Made by a program: the position numbers and the translations under genes. Below are positions 32,771 to 41,590 of a DNA stretch of 64,000 nucleotides, piece by piece; the stretch's first letter is position 1, and each line of letters begins with the position of its first letter. The DNA comes from Candidatus Altimarinota bacterium (GTDB lineage Bacteria; Patescibacteriota; Gracilibacteria; BD1-5; UBA6164), in assembly GCA_025210615.1 (NCBI GenBank), contig JAOARJ010000013.1, forward strand, positions 102,001 to 166,000, written 5' to 3'. The notes beneath the pieces are model-generated. The model was not told the DNA's origin and did no database searches. It worked only from the letters and a program-made list of their open reading frames with translations.

Positions 32771-33322
32771 CCAATGTTGATATGTAAAGAATTATATGAC
32801 AATAAAAAGAAAGATTCTAATAAAAATCATTCATTACATATTATTATTGATGAAGCTCATAATATTTTGTCTGAAAATTCTGAAAGAGAAAGCGAACAAT
32901 GGAAAGATTACAGATTAGAAACTTTTGAAGAGATAATAAAAGAATGAAGAAAGTTTTCAGTCTTTTTAACTATATCTAGTCAAAGACCATCAGATATATC
33001 TACTACTATTATTTCTCAATTACATAATTATTTTTTACACCGTTTAATAAATAATAAAGATATTATCGCTATAGAAAAGACAGTAGCATATTTAGATAAA
33101 GTATCTGCTGAATCTTTACCAATATTACCAACTTGAAATTGTATTTCTGCAGGTTTATTTGCTTAAATTCCTGTTGTTATTAGTATTAATGAAATTAATG
33201 AAGGCTATGAGCCAGATAATGCAACAATTAATTTGACTAACTGTTGGATTGATAATGAAGAATTAGACATATTAATAGATGATAAAAAAGAGGAGATTTC
33301 AATTGAAGATATTCCTTTTTAG
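32765..33322 (+). pseudogene. HerA/DUF87-like ATPase, 3' part only, with premature stop
   Basis: Starts abruptly with VPMLICKELYDN; then Walker B LHIIIDEAHNIL, FLTISSQRPSDISTTIISQL and LPILPTGNCISAGLFA are the second half of a HerA-type DNA-translocase. The Walker A half is absent. An in-frame TAA at 33164-33166 interrupts it where relatives read a Lys or similar (GLAFK-IP); the frame then stays open (IPVVISINEINEG) to TAG at 33320. It meets the recombinase remnant head to head at about 32765. Confidence 0.82.
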
Positions 33323-34062
33323 CTTTGCGTTATATATCTTTTCATGACAGTATTATAAATGTTAAAAACTAAGTCTAGTTCTTCCTTAAAATCTTGAATC
33401 CACTTATATATAACAATTCCACAATCATGTGTTATAGTAACGGCAAATTCTTTTCAATTAAAAGGATGTTTTATCATCACATTAGATAAAAAGGAAGTAG
33501 GATCATCAAGTTTATTTTTTATTTGATTGTCATTATTTACCTTATTTCAGTATCCAACCATGGTATCGCAATGAGCAGTATTTGGCTTTATATTAACTCA
33601 AATAACATTATTTTCATTTTGAGCTAAATCTCTTAAATCAATTTTTTCAGCAGATATTTTACAATTATATTTGTTTTCAATTCAACTAATAACATGCTTA
33701 AAAACTTCCTTATTTGCTAAAGTAAAGAAAATTTGTTTTTTGGGAAAAACTAAAAATTCTACATTTTTAGGGATATAATGAGAATCAAATGTTTTAAAGT
33801 TTGAATCTTCTAATATTTCTATTTGAGTTCATTTTTGTATTCTATGTAATCAAGAATATATTGCTAATCATTCAGAGTTATAATCATCACTAGTAATTAA
33901 AAAATCTCTATTATTTCTTTTTTTAAAGTCGGTTTTATGTCATTTATATTCTAAGGAATAAGAATTTTTATTTGAATTTGAAGATAAAAAGGAATTATCA
34001 AAATTTTCTATATTTCAAGGAAAGATTAGTCTTATTCTATAAGTTCTAATAGTTTTGTTCAT
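33319..34062 (-). CDS. Hypothetical protein of the accessory region
   Basis: 247 aa, soluble, with several TGA-Gly codons, so it has been in a code-25 genome for some time. MNKTIRTYRIRLIFPGNIEN at the start. No family recognised. Its stop overlaps the end of the HerA remnant. The preceding gene ends 1 bp upstream, so the two form an operon. Confidence 0.65.
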
Positions 34063-34063
34063 A

Positions 34064-34801
34064 TTACTTTTTTGTTAGTGATAAATTAATATAATCTTCT
34101 ATTAGAGAAGAAAGCTTTGGAATATTAAATGCTGTTGGTATATTTATCTCTTCTTTTATTTTTTTATTTCAATTTCTTTTAATTATAACGCTTGCGCGGT
34201 CTACTTTTGAAGAAGATTGATATATTATTTTTAAATTTGAACTATTTTTATTAGATAATAATTTCCAAGCTTCGGGGTGAGTAAAAAATTTATCACAATT
34301 TCATAGTACACTATATATTGTATTCATAGGCCTAAATTTTTCCTCTATGTATTGAAATAATTTTCATATATGTTTATCTAAGTTTTCTTTAAATTTCTTT
34401 GCTTGCCAAGAGCTATATGATATTTCAAAAAAAGTATTATTAGGATTAAAAGTAACTTTTACTTCTTCATTTCTTCAGGAGGTTTTTATTATGAAATTAT
34501 TAGAAGTAGATGGATAAGAGATAGAGAAATCTTTTTTTAACGTTTTCAAATATGATTCTAGAATTTCTTTTGTTAAAGGAGTTGTATCCCACTCCATTTT
34601 TACAGAAAGAGTCCAATTAAAATTTATAGGTTTCATCCTTCTCACTAATTTATGCCAAATTCTAGCAACTTGATATATATTACATACAGAATATAAAAAT
34701 ACACTTGAAATAACAGGAATATATTCAAGAGGTCAATTTCATTTATAAATATAGTAAACTATTAATAATAAATGTCACAGGACAATAAAAAAAGAAAGCA
34801 T
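34064..34801 (-). CDS. Hypothetical protein with two N-terminal membrane helices
   Basis: 245 aa. Start MLSFFIVLGHLLLIVYYIYK, a second hydrophobic segment (YIPVISSVFLYSVCNIY), then a soluble domain of ~190 residues. A TAA six codons upstream fixes ATG 34801 as the first in-frame start. No family recognised. Paired with the gene at 33319. Confidence 0.6.
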
Positions 34802-35153
34802 AAAAACAATAAAAGAAAATTAATATGAAATATGATATACTATTTATTATATTTTTCAAGTTTTTTATTAATATAAATTTGACTTTTTTAGATTTATGAT
34901 ATAAAAAAAATAAGTTATTTTTTATAAATTTATTTTCCCAAATCAATAACATTAAAATATCTTTCATGATTTTCAATTTATAGTGTCCGCCATTATATAC
35001 AGAGATTAGTGCCTTTGTATAGAGAGCTTGAAATTTAATTTTTTAACCCATAATGAACGGTTAGAGCTGAAAAAGACATTGAAAAATGCCATTTTTTATA
35101 AATAATCCAAAGTAATATTTTTAAGTATTACTTTATTTTTTAATTAAAAATTT
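34802..35153. other. Intergenic region with a stem-loop
   Basis: No convincing gene. A minus-strand open frame (34976-34743) lacks any TGA codon and overlaps the upstream gene in another frame, so I do not accept it. AAGTAATA (35110-35117) and TATTACTT (35126-35133) form a perfect 8-bp stem followed by a T tract, a likely terminator or element end just before the gene at 35154. Confidence 0.5.
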
Positions 35154-36194
35154 ATGGAATATATAGCATATATTTATGATAAAAACGGGAAAAATATAGC
35201 ACAAATTTTTGACATATTTAATATTAATCTGCAAGAAAAATTAAATGATATTTCAACATTAAGTTTTTCACTTTATCATGATAATAGATACTCAAAAAGA
35301 GAATTTTTGAGTGAATATAACAGAGTGAAAATTAATATTTTATTGCCAAAATGACAATGAGAAAAGACCTATTTGGAGTGATACATAACCAGTGTAAAAA
35401 GTGATTTATACAAAAATATTGTGACAATTAAAGATTATTTATGATTATTTGAAAGAGCAATCTTATTTGATAAGCTAAATGCTTATTTTCAACCGAAGTG
35501 ATATGTAGCTTCGTTAGTTAATAAAGTTAATGAAAATCATAATCTAGATTTAGAGTTAGTCGAAAATGAGCTTTGAACTGATTGAACAGTTGTACGTTAT
35601 TTTGCAGAAGGTACAAATTATTTAGATATTATTAAATGATTAATGAATGACAGTTTTGAGATAAAAATCAAATGAAAAAAGATTTATATAAAATCAAAAG
35701 TTTGAGAAGATAAAAGCTCATGACCTAATTTTGTTGAATACAGATACAATATCAACGAATATTGAGATAGAAATATTAAGTCAATTTCAGTTCTAAAAAA
35801 TGCTGAAAACATTAGTAACGAGATTAAGTTTGTATCACCTGAATGGTCGGTTAAGAAAACAGATTCTGGCAGTATTGAAAAATTTGGTAAATTACAAGAA
35901 CGCGTATATATGAACTGAGAGGACTGAGGTGCACCGAATGATTATATTAAAAAGCATTCTATTTCTAGTAGGGAATTTAATATAGTTCCTGTTGTAGAAG
36001 ATTATTTTGAAGTGGAGATTTGAGATATAGTTAAGGTTTATGTGGATGTTTGAAATGATTTGATGTTTATTAATGAGGGTTTTAGGATAGTTAGAAAAAG
36101 CTTTAAAAGTCCTAAATGATGACAGGTTAGTTTTGCTTTATCCACAGAGAAAGTTACAACTACAACTTTAAATGAAAAATTAAAAAAACTTTAA
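35154..36194 (+). CDS. Phage-tail-hub-like protein (ReqiPepy6 Gp37-like), tentative
   Basis: 346 aa, soluble and beta-rich. The opening (IFNINLQEKLNDISTLSFSL, then RVKINILLPKGQGEKTYLEG) and the order of strands resemble phage tail-hub/Gp37-like proteins that start with a coordinate-conversion domain and end in a beta barrel (FEVEIGDIVKVYVDV). No other tail genes are next to it, so it may be a domesticated remnant or part of an injection device elsewhere. Identification is from pattern only. Confidence 0.45.
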
Positions 36195-36236
36195 AAAACT
36201 TGATTTTTTTACTTTAGTATATAAACTTATATTTAC

Positions 36237-37049
36237 ATGGCAATTATTGTTAATCGGGATGATGTTTATGAAAATCTTCCTGATGAGGTTCAAGAGGATT
36301 TAAATGATAGTATTATTTTAGAAAGACTGGATGATCCATGATATCTTGAAGAATGTATTAAAACAGCTATTTTATGATTGGAAATAACTTATATTATTAA
36401 AAACTTTTCTTTTTACTTGATAAGATTTTTAATTGAAGATTTTGTTAGATTTTGGATTAAATGGAAGAGGTATTGGTATAAGAAAGAGAAAGAAAGGTTA
36501 AAAAAAATAGAAGTACTTATTATTGCTTGATTTGATAAAAAAGGTTCAACTACCAAAATTATTGAAAAATGAGCGGACATTATGAGAGAAGATACAATTA
36601 AACTTTGAATAAAGAAAGAGAAAATAGAGGTTGTAAAATGAATTTCTAGTATAAGCGAAATTATTAAATTATTAGAAAAAATGAAAAATTTAAAAACAAT
36701 AGTTTATCATGCTCATTGAGATGAAAACAAAGCTTGAGTAATAAATAAAAAAAATGTTACTAAATTTTCTAATTATTCTAATTCTAGAGCAGAATTATTT
36801 TTAATTTCTTGTAACACTTGAAAATGAGAAAATCCGATTGCTCAAGAAATAGCTAATAATCTATGAATTACAGTTATTGCTCCTAATGATTATTCAATGA
36901 CTTTATTACCAGATAATGCTAATATATGAACTTGGGCTATTTCTAGTATCTGAATACTTGTTTTGAGATTAGCTGGTAAAAGTACATTTGATACATTTAC
37001 TCCTTTTGTATGAAGATTTTTATATTTTTATCCACAAAAAAATGCATAG
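36237..37049 (+). CDS. Caspase-like (His/Cys) domain protein with hydrophobic N-terminal region
   Basis: 270 aa. A hydrophobic segment near residues 40-70, a basic stretch, then a domain with IVYHAHGDENKAGVIN and LFLISCNTGKGENPIAQEIA. The His in HGD and the Cys in SCNTG about 45 residues later, with the AQEIANNLG helix, fit clan CD (caspase/CHAT/C80-like) folds and related domains of polymorphic toxins. Catalysis is inferred. It overlaps the start of the next gene by 8 bp. A diverged partial copy lies at 40616. Confidence 0.6.
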
Positions 37050-37389
37050 AATATTATTACTTTTTTGTTTTATTTTAATAAAAAATTTGTTTTTACAGTA
37101 TAATTATAAAAATAAAATAAAGTGATTTATAATTGATATATTAGTTTTATTTATTGTTTTAGTATTATTTTATTGTTTAGTTTTTTTTCTTTTTAGTTAT
37201 GCTTATTCTGGAATATTTACACAAACTTTTTTATGACAAATCATAATATATTGAATTTTCATTATAATTTTATTTTATCCTTATTTAAAAAGTAAGATAT
37301 ATAAAAAAAATAAAGATTTAAACTATTTGTGATTGTGGTGAGATTTATGATTAGATTTGTTTTTTATAATACTTGCTTTTAGATTTTAA
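37042..37389 (+). CDS. Small multi-pass membrane protein, coupled to the caspase-like gene
   Basis: 115 aa with about four hydrophobic segments. Its ATG (37042) lies inside the end of the preceding gene, so translation is coupled. Five TGA codons are in frame. A truncated second copy of its 5' end is at 38719. By position it could be an immunity or accessory protein for the upstream gene; that is inference. Confidence 0.6.
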
Positions 37390-37455
37390 ACTATAAAAAA
37401 TAAAAGAAAATTCAACGCTTATAAAATGGAAATTAAAATATAAATAACCTAAAAA

Positions 37456-37938
37456 ATGAACAAAACAATACAAGCGGGCAAAGGAAGTAATAGAAAAATA
37501 TGACAGAGAAAAAAATTCAAAAATTATTTGAGAATAATTATTATTTTAGTATTTTTTTTAATAAGTTATAGCATCTATTTTATAATTCAAATTATTTGAG
37601 AACAAAACGAAACATTTAAGAAAACTAGGGATTATGAATTATCATGAATATTAAAATCAATAAATAATTTAATAATAATAAAAAAAGATTTTTCTAATAT
37701 TGAGGTATTATTAAAATTATATAAGATAGATTATTTAAATGATAAAATAGAATGTTTTTATGCTAGATGAGAAGAACCTAACTATATATTGGCAACAATA
37801 AATAAAACTTGAGTAGGGTGTAATGAAAATAATTGTGAAATAATTTCCTGATATTATTTAATGTGAAATTATACAGGAAATTTTAAAAAGAAATATTTTG
37901 AAGATATAAAAAAATATTTAGAACAATGTGAATTATAA
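37456..37938 (+). CDS. Small membrane-anchored protein
   Basis: 160 aa, basic N-terminus (MNKTIQAGKGSNRKIGQRKK), one TM helix (~28-47), then an extracytoplasmic domain with three or four Cys. The first 19 codons recur at 41293 in a truncated copy, so this gene belongs to a duplicated cassette. No family recognised. Confidence 0.6.
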
Positions 37939-38042
37939 GGTTGTTTTGATGTAATGAAGAATTATTAAAATAGAGCTAAGACATACAAGTATTGATGATT
38001 ATATTTATTTTAAAATTACTAAAGAAATAGAAAAAGTTATTT

Positions 38043-38213
38043 ATGAAGAATAAAATAAAAACATTAATTATATTTATATATTCCTTATTTCCAATAAGTA
38101 TATTTTTTAGCGGGTATTATTTTTTTGAGGTTTTTTTGTTAAGTTTATTTATTTATTTTACATTTTTATTGTTGCCAGTTTTATTATTTAAAAAAATACA
38201 AAGAAATGAATAA
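38043..38213 (+). CDS. Very small membrane protein, 56 aa
   Basis: MKNKIKTLIIFIYSLFPISI followed by a second hydrophobic stretch and a basic tail. Next gene starts 2 bp downstream. It lacks TGA codons, so coding is supported only by spacing and hydrophobic character. Confidence 0.4.
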   Translation: MKNKIKTLIIFIYSLFPISIFFSGYYFFEVFLLSLFIYFTFLLLPVLLFKKIQRNE

Positions 38214-38215
38214 TA

Positions 38216-38344
38216 ATGTGTTTATTAATCAATATTTTAGGGGTTATTTTATTTATAATATTTTCAGAAATGTATCAACAATATGAAGTTACTAGAATAA
38301 AAAATATAATAGATAATTTAAATTCTAATAAAATAATAAGATAA
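38216..38344 (+). CDS. Very small membrane protein, 42 aa
   Basis: One TM helix (MCLLINILGVILFIIFSEM) and a polar tail. It sits 2 bp after the previous ORF and 1 bp before the next. No TGA codon; coding is uncertain. Confidence 0.35.
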   Translation: MCLLINILGVILFIIFSEMYQQYEVTRIKNIIDNLNSNKIIR

Positions 38345-38345
38345 T

Positions 38346-38693
38346 ATGAAAAAAACTTTATTTACATTATTTATAGTAATATTAATAATATGTTGATTTT
38401 TTATATATAATTTTTTTGATTATAGATATGTTTACAATTGAGATGATTACTTAAAATTGGAAAGAATTTGAAATATTTTATATGTTAATTCAAGACTAGC
38501 GGAAACTGTTTATGAACCCACTAGTATACAATATAGAATAGAATCAAATAATATTTATTTATGGTGTTATAAGAGATATTATAAATTTGTAAAATGAGAA
38601 CTACCTAAAATAAAAATAAAATTAAAAAATAGAAAATATAATGTTTTTTATTTAAATCAAGATTGAACTACTGTTTTTATTAAAAAAAATTAA
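38346..38693 (+). CDS. Small membrane-anchored protein, 115 aa
   Basis: Signal-anchor (MKKTLFTLFIVILIICGFFI), then a short exported domain. Four TGA-Gly codons in frame support coding. No family recognised; one of a run of similar small membrane proteins here. Confidence 0.55.
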
Positions 38694-38703
38694 TTTTTAT
38701 ATT

Positions 38704-38769
38704 TTTATCCAAATAAAAATGATTAAAATATTATTACTTTTTTGTTTTCTTTTAATAAAAAATTTATAA
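38704..38769 (+). repeat. Diverged copy of 37026-37090 carrying a truncated ORF
   Basis: The segment TATCCAAATAAAAATG and the following ATATTATTACTTTTTTGTTT match the junction between the caspase-like gene and the membrane gene at 37026-37090. The copy encodes only 16 residues (MIKILLLFCFLLIKNL) before TAA. It shows that this cassette was duplicated and then broken. Confidence 0.75.
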
Positions 38770-38780
38770 GTAGAAGTAAT

Positions 38781-39122
38781 AAGTGATATGTATTTATAGA
38801 ATCTAAGTTATATCATTTATCTGAATTATGAAATTTCCTAGTTTGATTTAATTGAGCAGCAACTAGACACACATTAAATGAAATAAAACAAATGTGACTT
38901 GATGTAGAAATAATTATAAAATGAAGAAGTATACTTGAGGCAAAAATAAATGAAAAAGAAGACCAAATTTTTTATGAAGCTTGATTTAAATGTTTTAATG
39001 AAATTCTAGAAAATTGAGAAGTAAGCTGATATATAATTTATAAAAGTATGATAAAACAATTATTATGGTCTAGAAAAAATTTACAAAAAGATAATTATGT
39101 ATATAATGTTATTTGAGAATAA
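38781..39122 (+). pseudogene. Fragment of an unknown gene, start missing
   Basis: An open frame with many TGA-Gly codons (GYVFIESKLYHLSELGNFLV, then GFNGAATRHTLNE) but no start codon near its 5' end; upstream sequence is the repeat at 38704. Ends TAA 39120-39122. The GNFLVGFN motif recalls GNILCGFN in the ORF at 39288, so both may be the C-terminal part of effector-like proteins. Confidence 0.5.
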
Positions 39123-39139
39123 AATATAAACTATTTATT

Positions 39140-39265
39140 ATGAAAAAAGAAGATATTTTGTATAACATTATTTTATGGTTATTTATATTAGTATGTTTAT
39201 GAATTTGATTATTTATAGGTTGATGATGGATAGCTTGGTATTTATATCAAGTAAGTAATTGATAA
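39140..39265 (+). CDS. Very small membrane protein, 41 aa
   Basis: MKKEDILYNIILWLFILVCL and a second hydrophobic part with Gly (TGA) and Trp. It starts 17 bp after the fragment upstream. Possible immunity-type partner; no family. Confidence 0.4.
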
Positions 39266-39287
39266 TATTCTAAGAATATAAAAAAAG

Positions 39288-40148
39288 ATTCTAAAAGAAA
39301 AAAAAGAGCAAGATATTTTTTGGAGAGAAGCGATAAGAGAAACAGTAAAAGATCTTTATTATAAAAATTGAGCCGAACGGATAGTTGATAATCTATGAAT
39401 TCCGGTTTGTAGTTATTTGCTTTATAGAATAAGTGATTTGAATTTTAGGGATGATGTACAGAGGGTTATGTTAGAGAAGAGAGGAGTGATAAATAAAGAA
39501 AAAAAGAATAAAGAATTATTAAGTGAGTTTTTGTTAAAAGAATATTTAAAATGAAAAGAAAAGTGTAAATGAGATTATTGTGATTTAATCTTTTGAAAAT
39601 ATGATTTAACAACTAAGACAATTGAAAAGTTTGAACAAGGGCAAAAAAATACAAGTAATTTATTAACTTGAATTATTGATATGCATAATTGAACTCGTTG
39701 ATGATGAAAGTATGATTTAAAAAGAATTTGGAAAAAATTCTGAAAAAATTGATATGTTTATATTGTTTGACAAAAAATATCATTGTCCAATTTGGGAAAT
39801 ATTTTATGTTGATTTAATTTGAAAAATAGTCTTATTACAACTGATTTATGAGAATTAATTTTAATGGATGTAGAAACTATTAATTATAAAGAACACTGAT
39901 TTGAAGAATTTTCTCGTCAAAGGGCATTCTTTGATGAAGTTCAAGATTATCTTTTTTATGTGGTATGATATTGGTTAGCTGAAAATTTCAATTGAAGTAT
40001 GGAAGATAAAATAAAAAATCTATGACTTGCTATAATTTCAGCAAAAAGAGAGTATAAACAAATTCTTCCACAAATAAAAAGGGATTTTGAAAAGTTTAAA
40101 GAGAATGTAATAAAAAAATACCCAAATTTAGATTTTAATAATAGATAA
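39288..40148 (+). CDS. Hypothetical effector-like ORF, start uncertain (possible fragment)
   Basis: About 286 codons with more than 20 TGA-Gly codons, so genuinely coding. The first in-frame ATG is well inside (near 39464); upstream of 39288 there is a TAA. Contains NILCGFNLKNSLITTDLGEL and RQRAFFDEVQDYLFYVVGYW. The pattern of a GFN...TTDLGE stretch followed by RQxxFFDEVQDYL recalls C-terminal domains of secreted effectors, but I cannot name a family. It may be a severed C-terminal part of a larger protein. Confidence 0.5.
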
Positions 40149-40527
40149 TGAAATTACCTAAATCCTTTTATATTATTAGTACGATAAGTATTCTTCTAAG
40201 TTATTTTATAGTAAAATATCTGTTTTGACCTTATTTTATTAGTAAAGAACAAATTTAAATTATTTTTATGAAAATGAATCTAATTATAATTTATTAATGA
40301 ATAACTGTATTTTGAATAAAAGTTTTTCTCAAGATAAGTGTGAAAAAATAAAAGACAAGTTACAAATAATAAATATAGATAATCATAAAGATATTATTTA
40401 CATTGATAACGAAAAAACTTGATATAATCCTCTTGTTTATAATAAAACAAATAAAGTATTAAAAAATAAATTTAAACAAACATTTATTCAAATAGAATGA
40501 AATTGGTATTTTTATATAAGTCATTAA
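40148..40527 (+). pseudogene. Small membrane-anchored protein, frameshifted
   Basis: ATG overlaps the TAA of the previous ORF. The first frame gives a 36-residue TM anchor (MKLPKSFYIISTISILLSYF) and stops at 40258. A second frame continues at once (YFYENESNYNLLMNNC and on) with TGA-Gly codons to TAA 40527. Together they match the size and layout of the small anchored proteins at 37456 and 38346, so a frameshift is likely. Confidence 0.5.
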
Positions 40528-40615
40528 TTTTTGGATTATAAAAACTTGACTTGAGAACAATTGATTAGTTATTTATGACCTTGAAAAGAAAACGGAGGAA
40601 GAGAGATTAGAAGAG

Positions 40616-41071
40616 ATGGAAGTACTTATAATTGCCTGATTTGATAAAAAGGAATCAACCACTCAAATTATAGAAAAATGAGCAGATGTAATGAAGTGAG
40701 ATATAATTAAATATTGAGTATCAGATGATAAAATAGAGGTTGTAAAATGAGTTTCTAGTATAAGTGAGATTATTAAATTATTAGAAAAAATGAAAAATTT
40801 TAAAATAATAGTTTATCATGCTCATTGAACAGAAGATAATGTTTGAATAATAAATAGGAAAAATGTTAATAAATTTTCTACTTATAATAATTCTAAAGCA
40901 GAAATGTTTTTGATTTTTTGTAATGCTTGAAAATGAGAAAATCCTATTGCTCAAGAAATTGCTAATAATTTATGAATTACAGTTATTGCAGCAAATGATT
41001 TAGTTATTACATGGTTGCCTGATAATAAAAATATTTGAACTTGGGCTATTTCTAGTTCTATTATTTTATAA
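40616..41071 (+). CDS. Caspase-like (His/Cys) domain, second partial copy
   Basis: 151 aa matching residues ~92-240 of the gene at 36237 (MEVLIIAGFDKKESTTQIIE). The His motif is kept (YHAHGTED), but SCNTG has become FCNAGKG. The N-terminal hydrophobic half is gone; the frame is open upstream into different sequence. A GGAGGA lies upstream at 40594. Either a trimmed functional copy or a decaying duplicate. Confidence 0.6.
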
Positions 41072-41105
41072 TATACTCCCAGATTATTTTAATTAAAAAA
41101 TAAAT

Positions 41106-41352
41106 TATGTTTGAGAAAAAGCTAAAGAAGATGAAGATGTAGATGTTCCTTTTCATAAAGCGTGAAGAGATTTTGCAAAACAAGAGTATCTTATTAATTC
41201 TTTAATTAATGCTTTACTAATTCCCTTGTTTGACTTGTTTTCATGACCTAAAGAAAAATTAATATTAAAATACTTTATTAAAAGAGTTAAAAATGAACAA
41301 AACAATACAAACAGGCAAAGGAAGTAATAGAAAAATATGAAAGAGAAAATAA
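41106..41352 (+). pseudogene. Gene remnants including a truncated copy of the 37456 gene
   Basis: A start-less frame (GEKAKEDEDVDVPFHKAGRD) runs to 41327. Overlapping it, ATG 41293 begins MNKTIQTGKGSNRKIGKRK and stops at 41352; these 19 residues are almost identical to the N-terminus of the protein at 37456. Duplicated and degraded cassette DNA. Confidence 0.65.
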
Positions 41353-41400
41353 AACAGTAAATTTATGATTAGCAATTATTTCACAAATTAAAAAAAAAGT

Positions 41401-41428
41401 TTGCAAATATAAAAAAAATATATACAAT
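41401..41428 (+). promoter_or_regulatory. Putative promoter of the leader-peptide operon
   Basis: TTGCAA (41401-41406), 16-bp spacer, TACAAT (41423-41428). Transcription would start near 41435, 26 bp before the leader ORF. Confidence 0.55.
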
Positions 41429-41460
41429 GCAAATTATATTACTTTTGTACTTGTAAAAAT

Positions 41461-41511
41461 ATGAACGTTACATTTAAAAACATTCTTCTACTTCTTCTAG
41501 TTTATCTCTAG
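41461..41511 (+). CDS. Leucine-rich leader peptide, 16 aa
   Basis: MNVTFKNILLLLLVYL then TAG. Seven of its last nine residues are Leu, Ile or Val. All six Leu codons are CTT, CTA or CTC, although TTA dominates elsewhere in the window. The stop codon touches the first strand of a pair of competing hairpins (41511-41571). That combination is the layout of amino-acid attenuator leaders. Confidence 0.6.
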   Translation: MNVTFKNILLLLLVYL

Positions 41512-41571
41512 GAGACGGCTTTTTTGTGCAATTATTTTATGTCTCCTTGTTTAACAGGGAGATTTTTATTT
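41511..41571 (+). promoter_or_regulatory. Attenuator: antiterminator and terminator hairpins
   Basis: GGAGAC (41511-41516) can pair with GTCTCC (41541-41546). Alternatively TCTCCT (41542-41547) pairs with GGGAGA (41557-41562), followed by a T tract, a terminator. The two structures share GTCTCC and exclude each other. A ribosome stalled on the Leu codons would leave the first strand free or covered, choosing between them. Confidence 0.55.
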
Positions 41572-41590
41572 ATTAAGATTAAAAAATACT

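Noticed and set aside
34743-34976. 77-aa minus-strand hydrophobic ORF
   Set aside because: It has no TGA codon, overlaps the better supported gene at 34064-34801 in another frame, and is made of AT-rich low-complexity residues.
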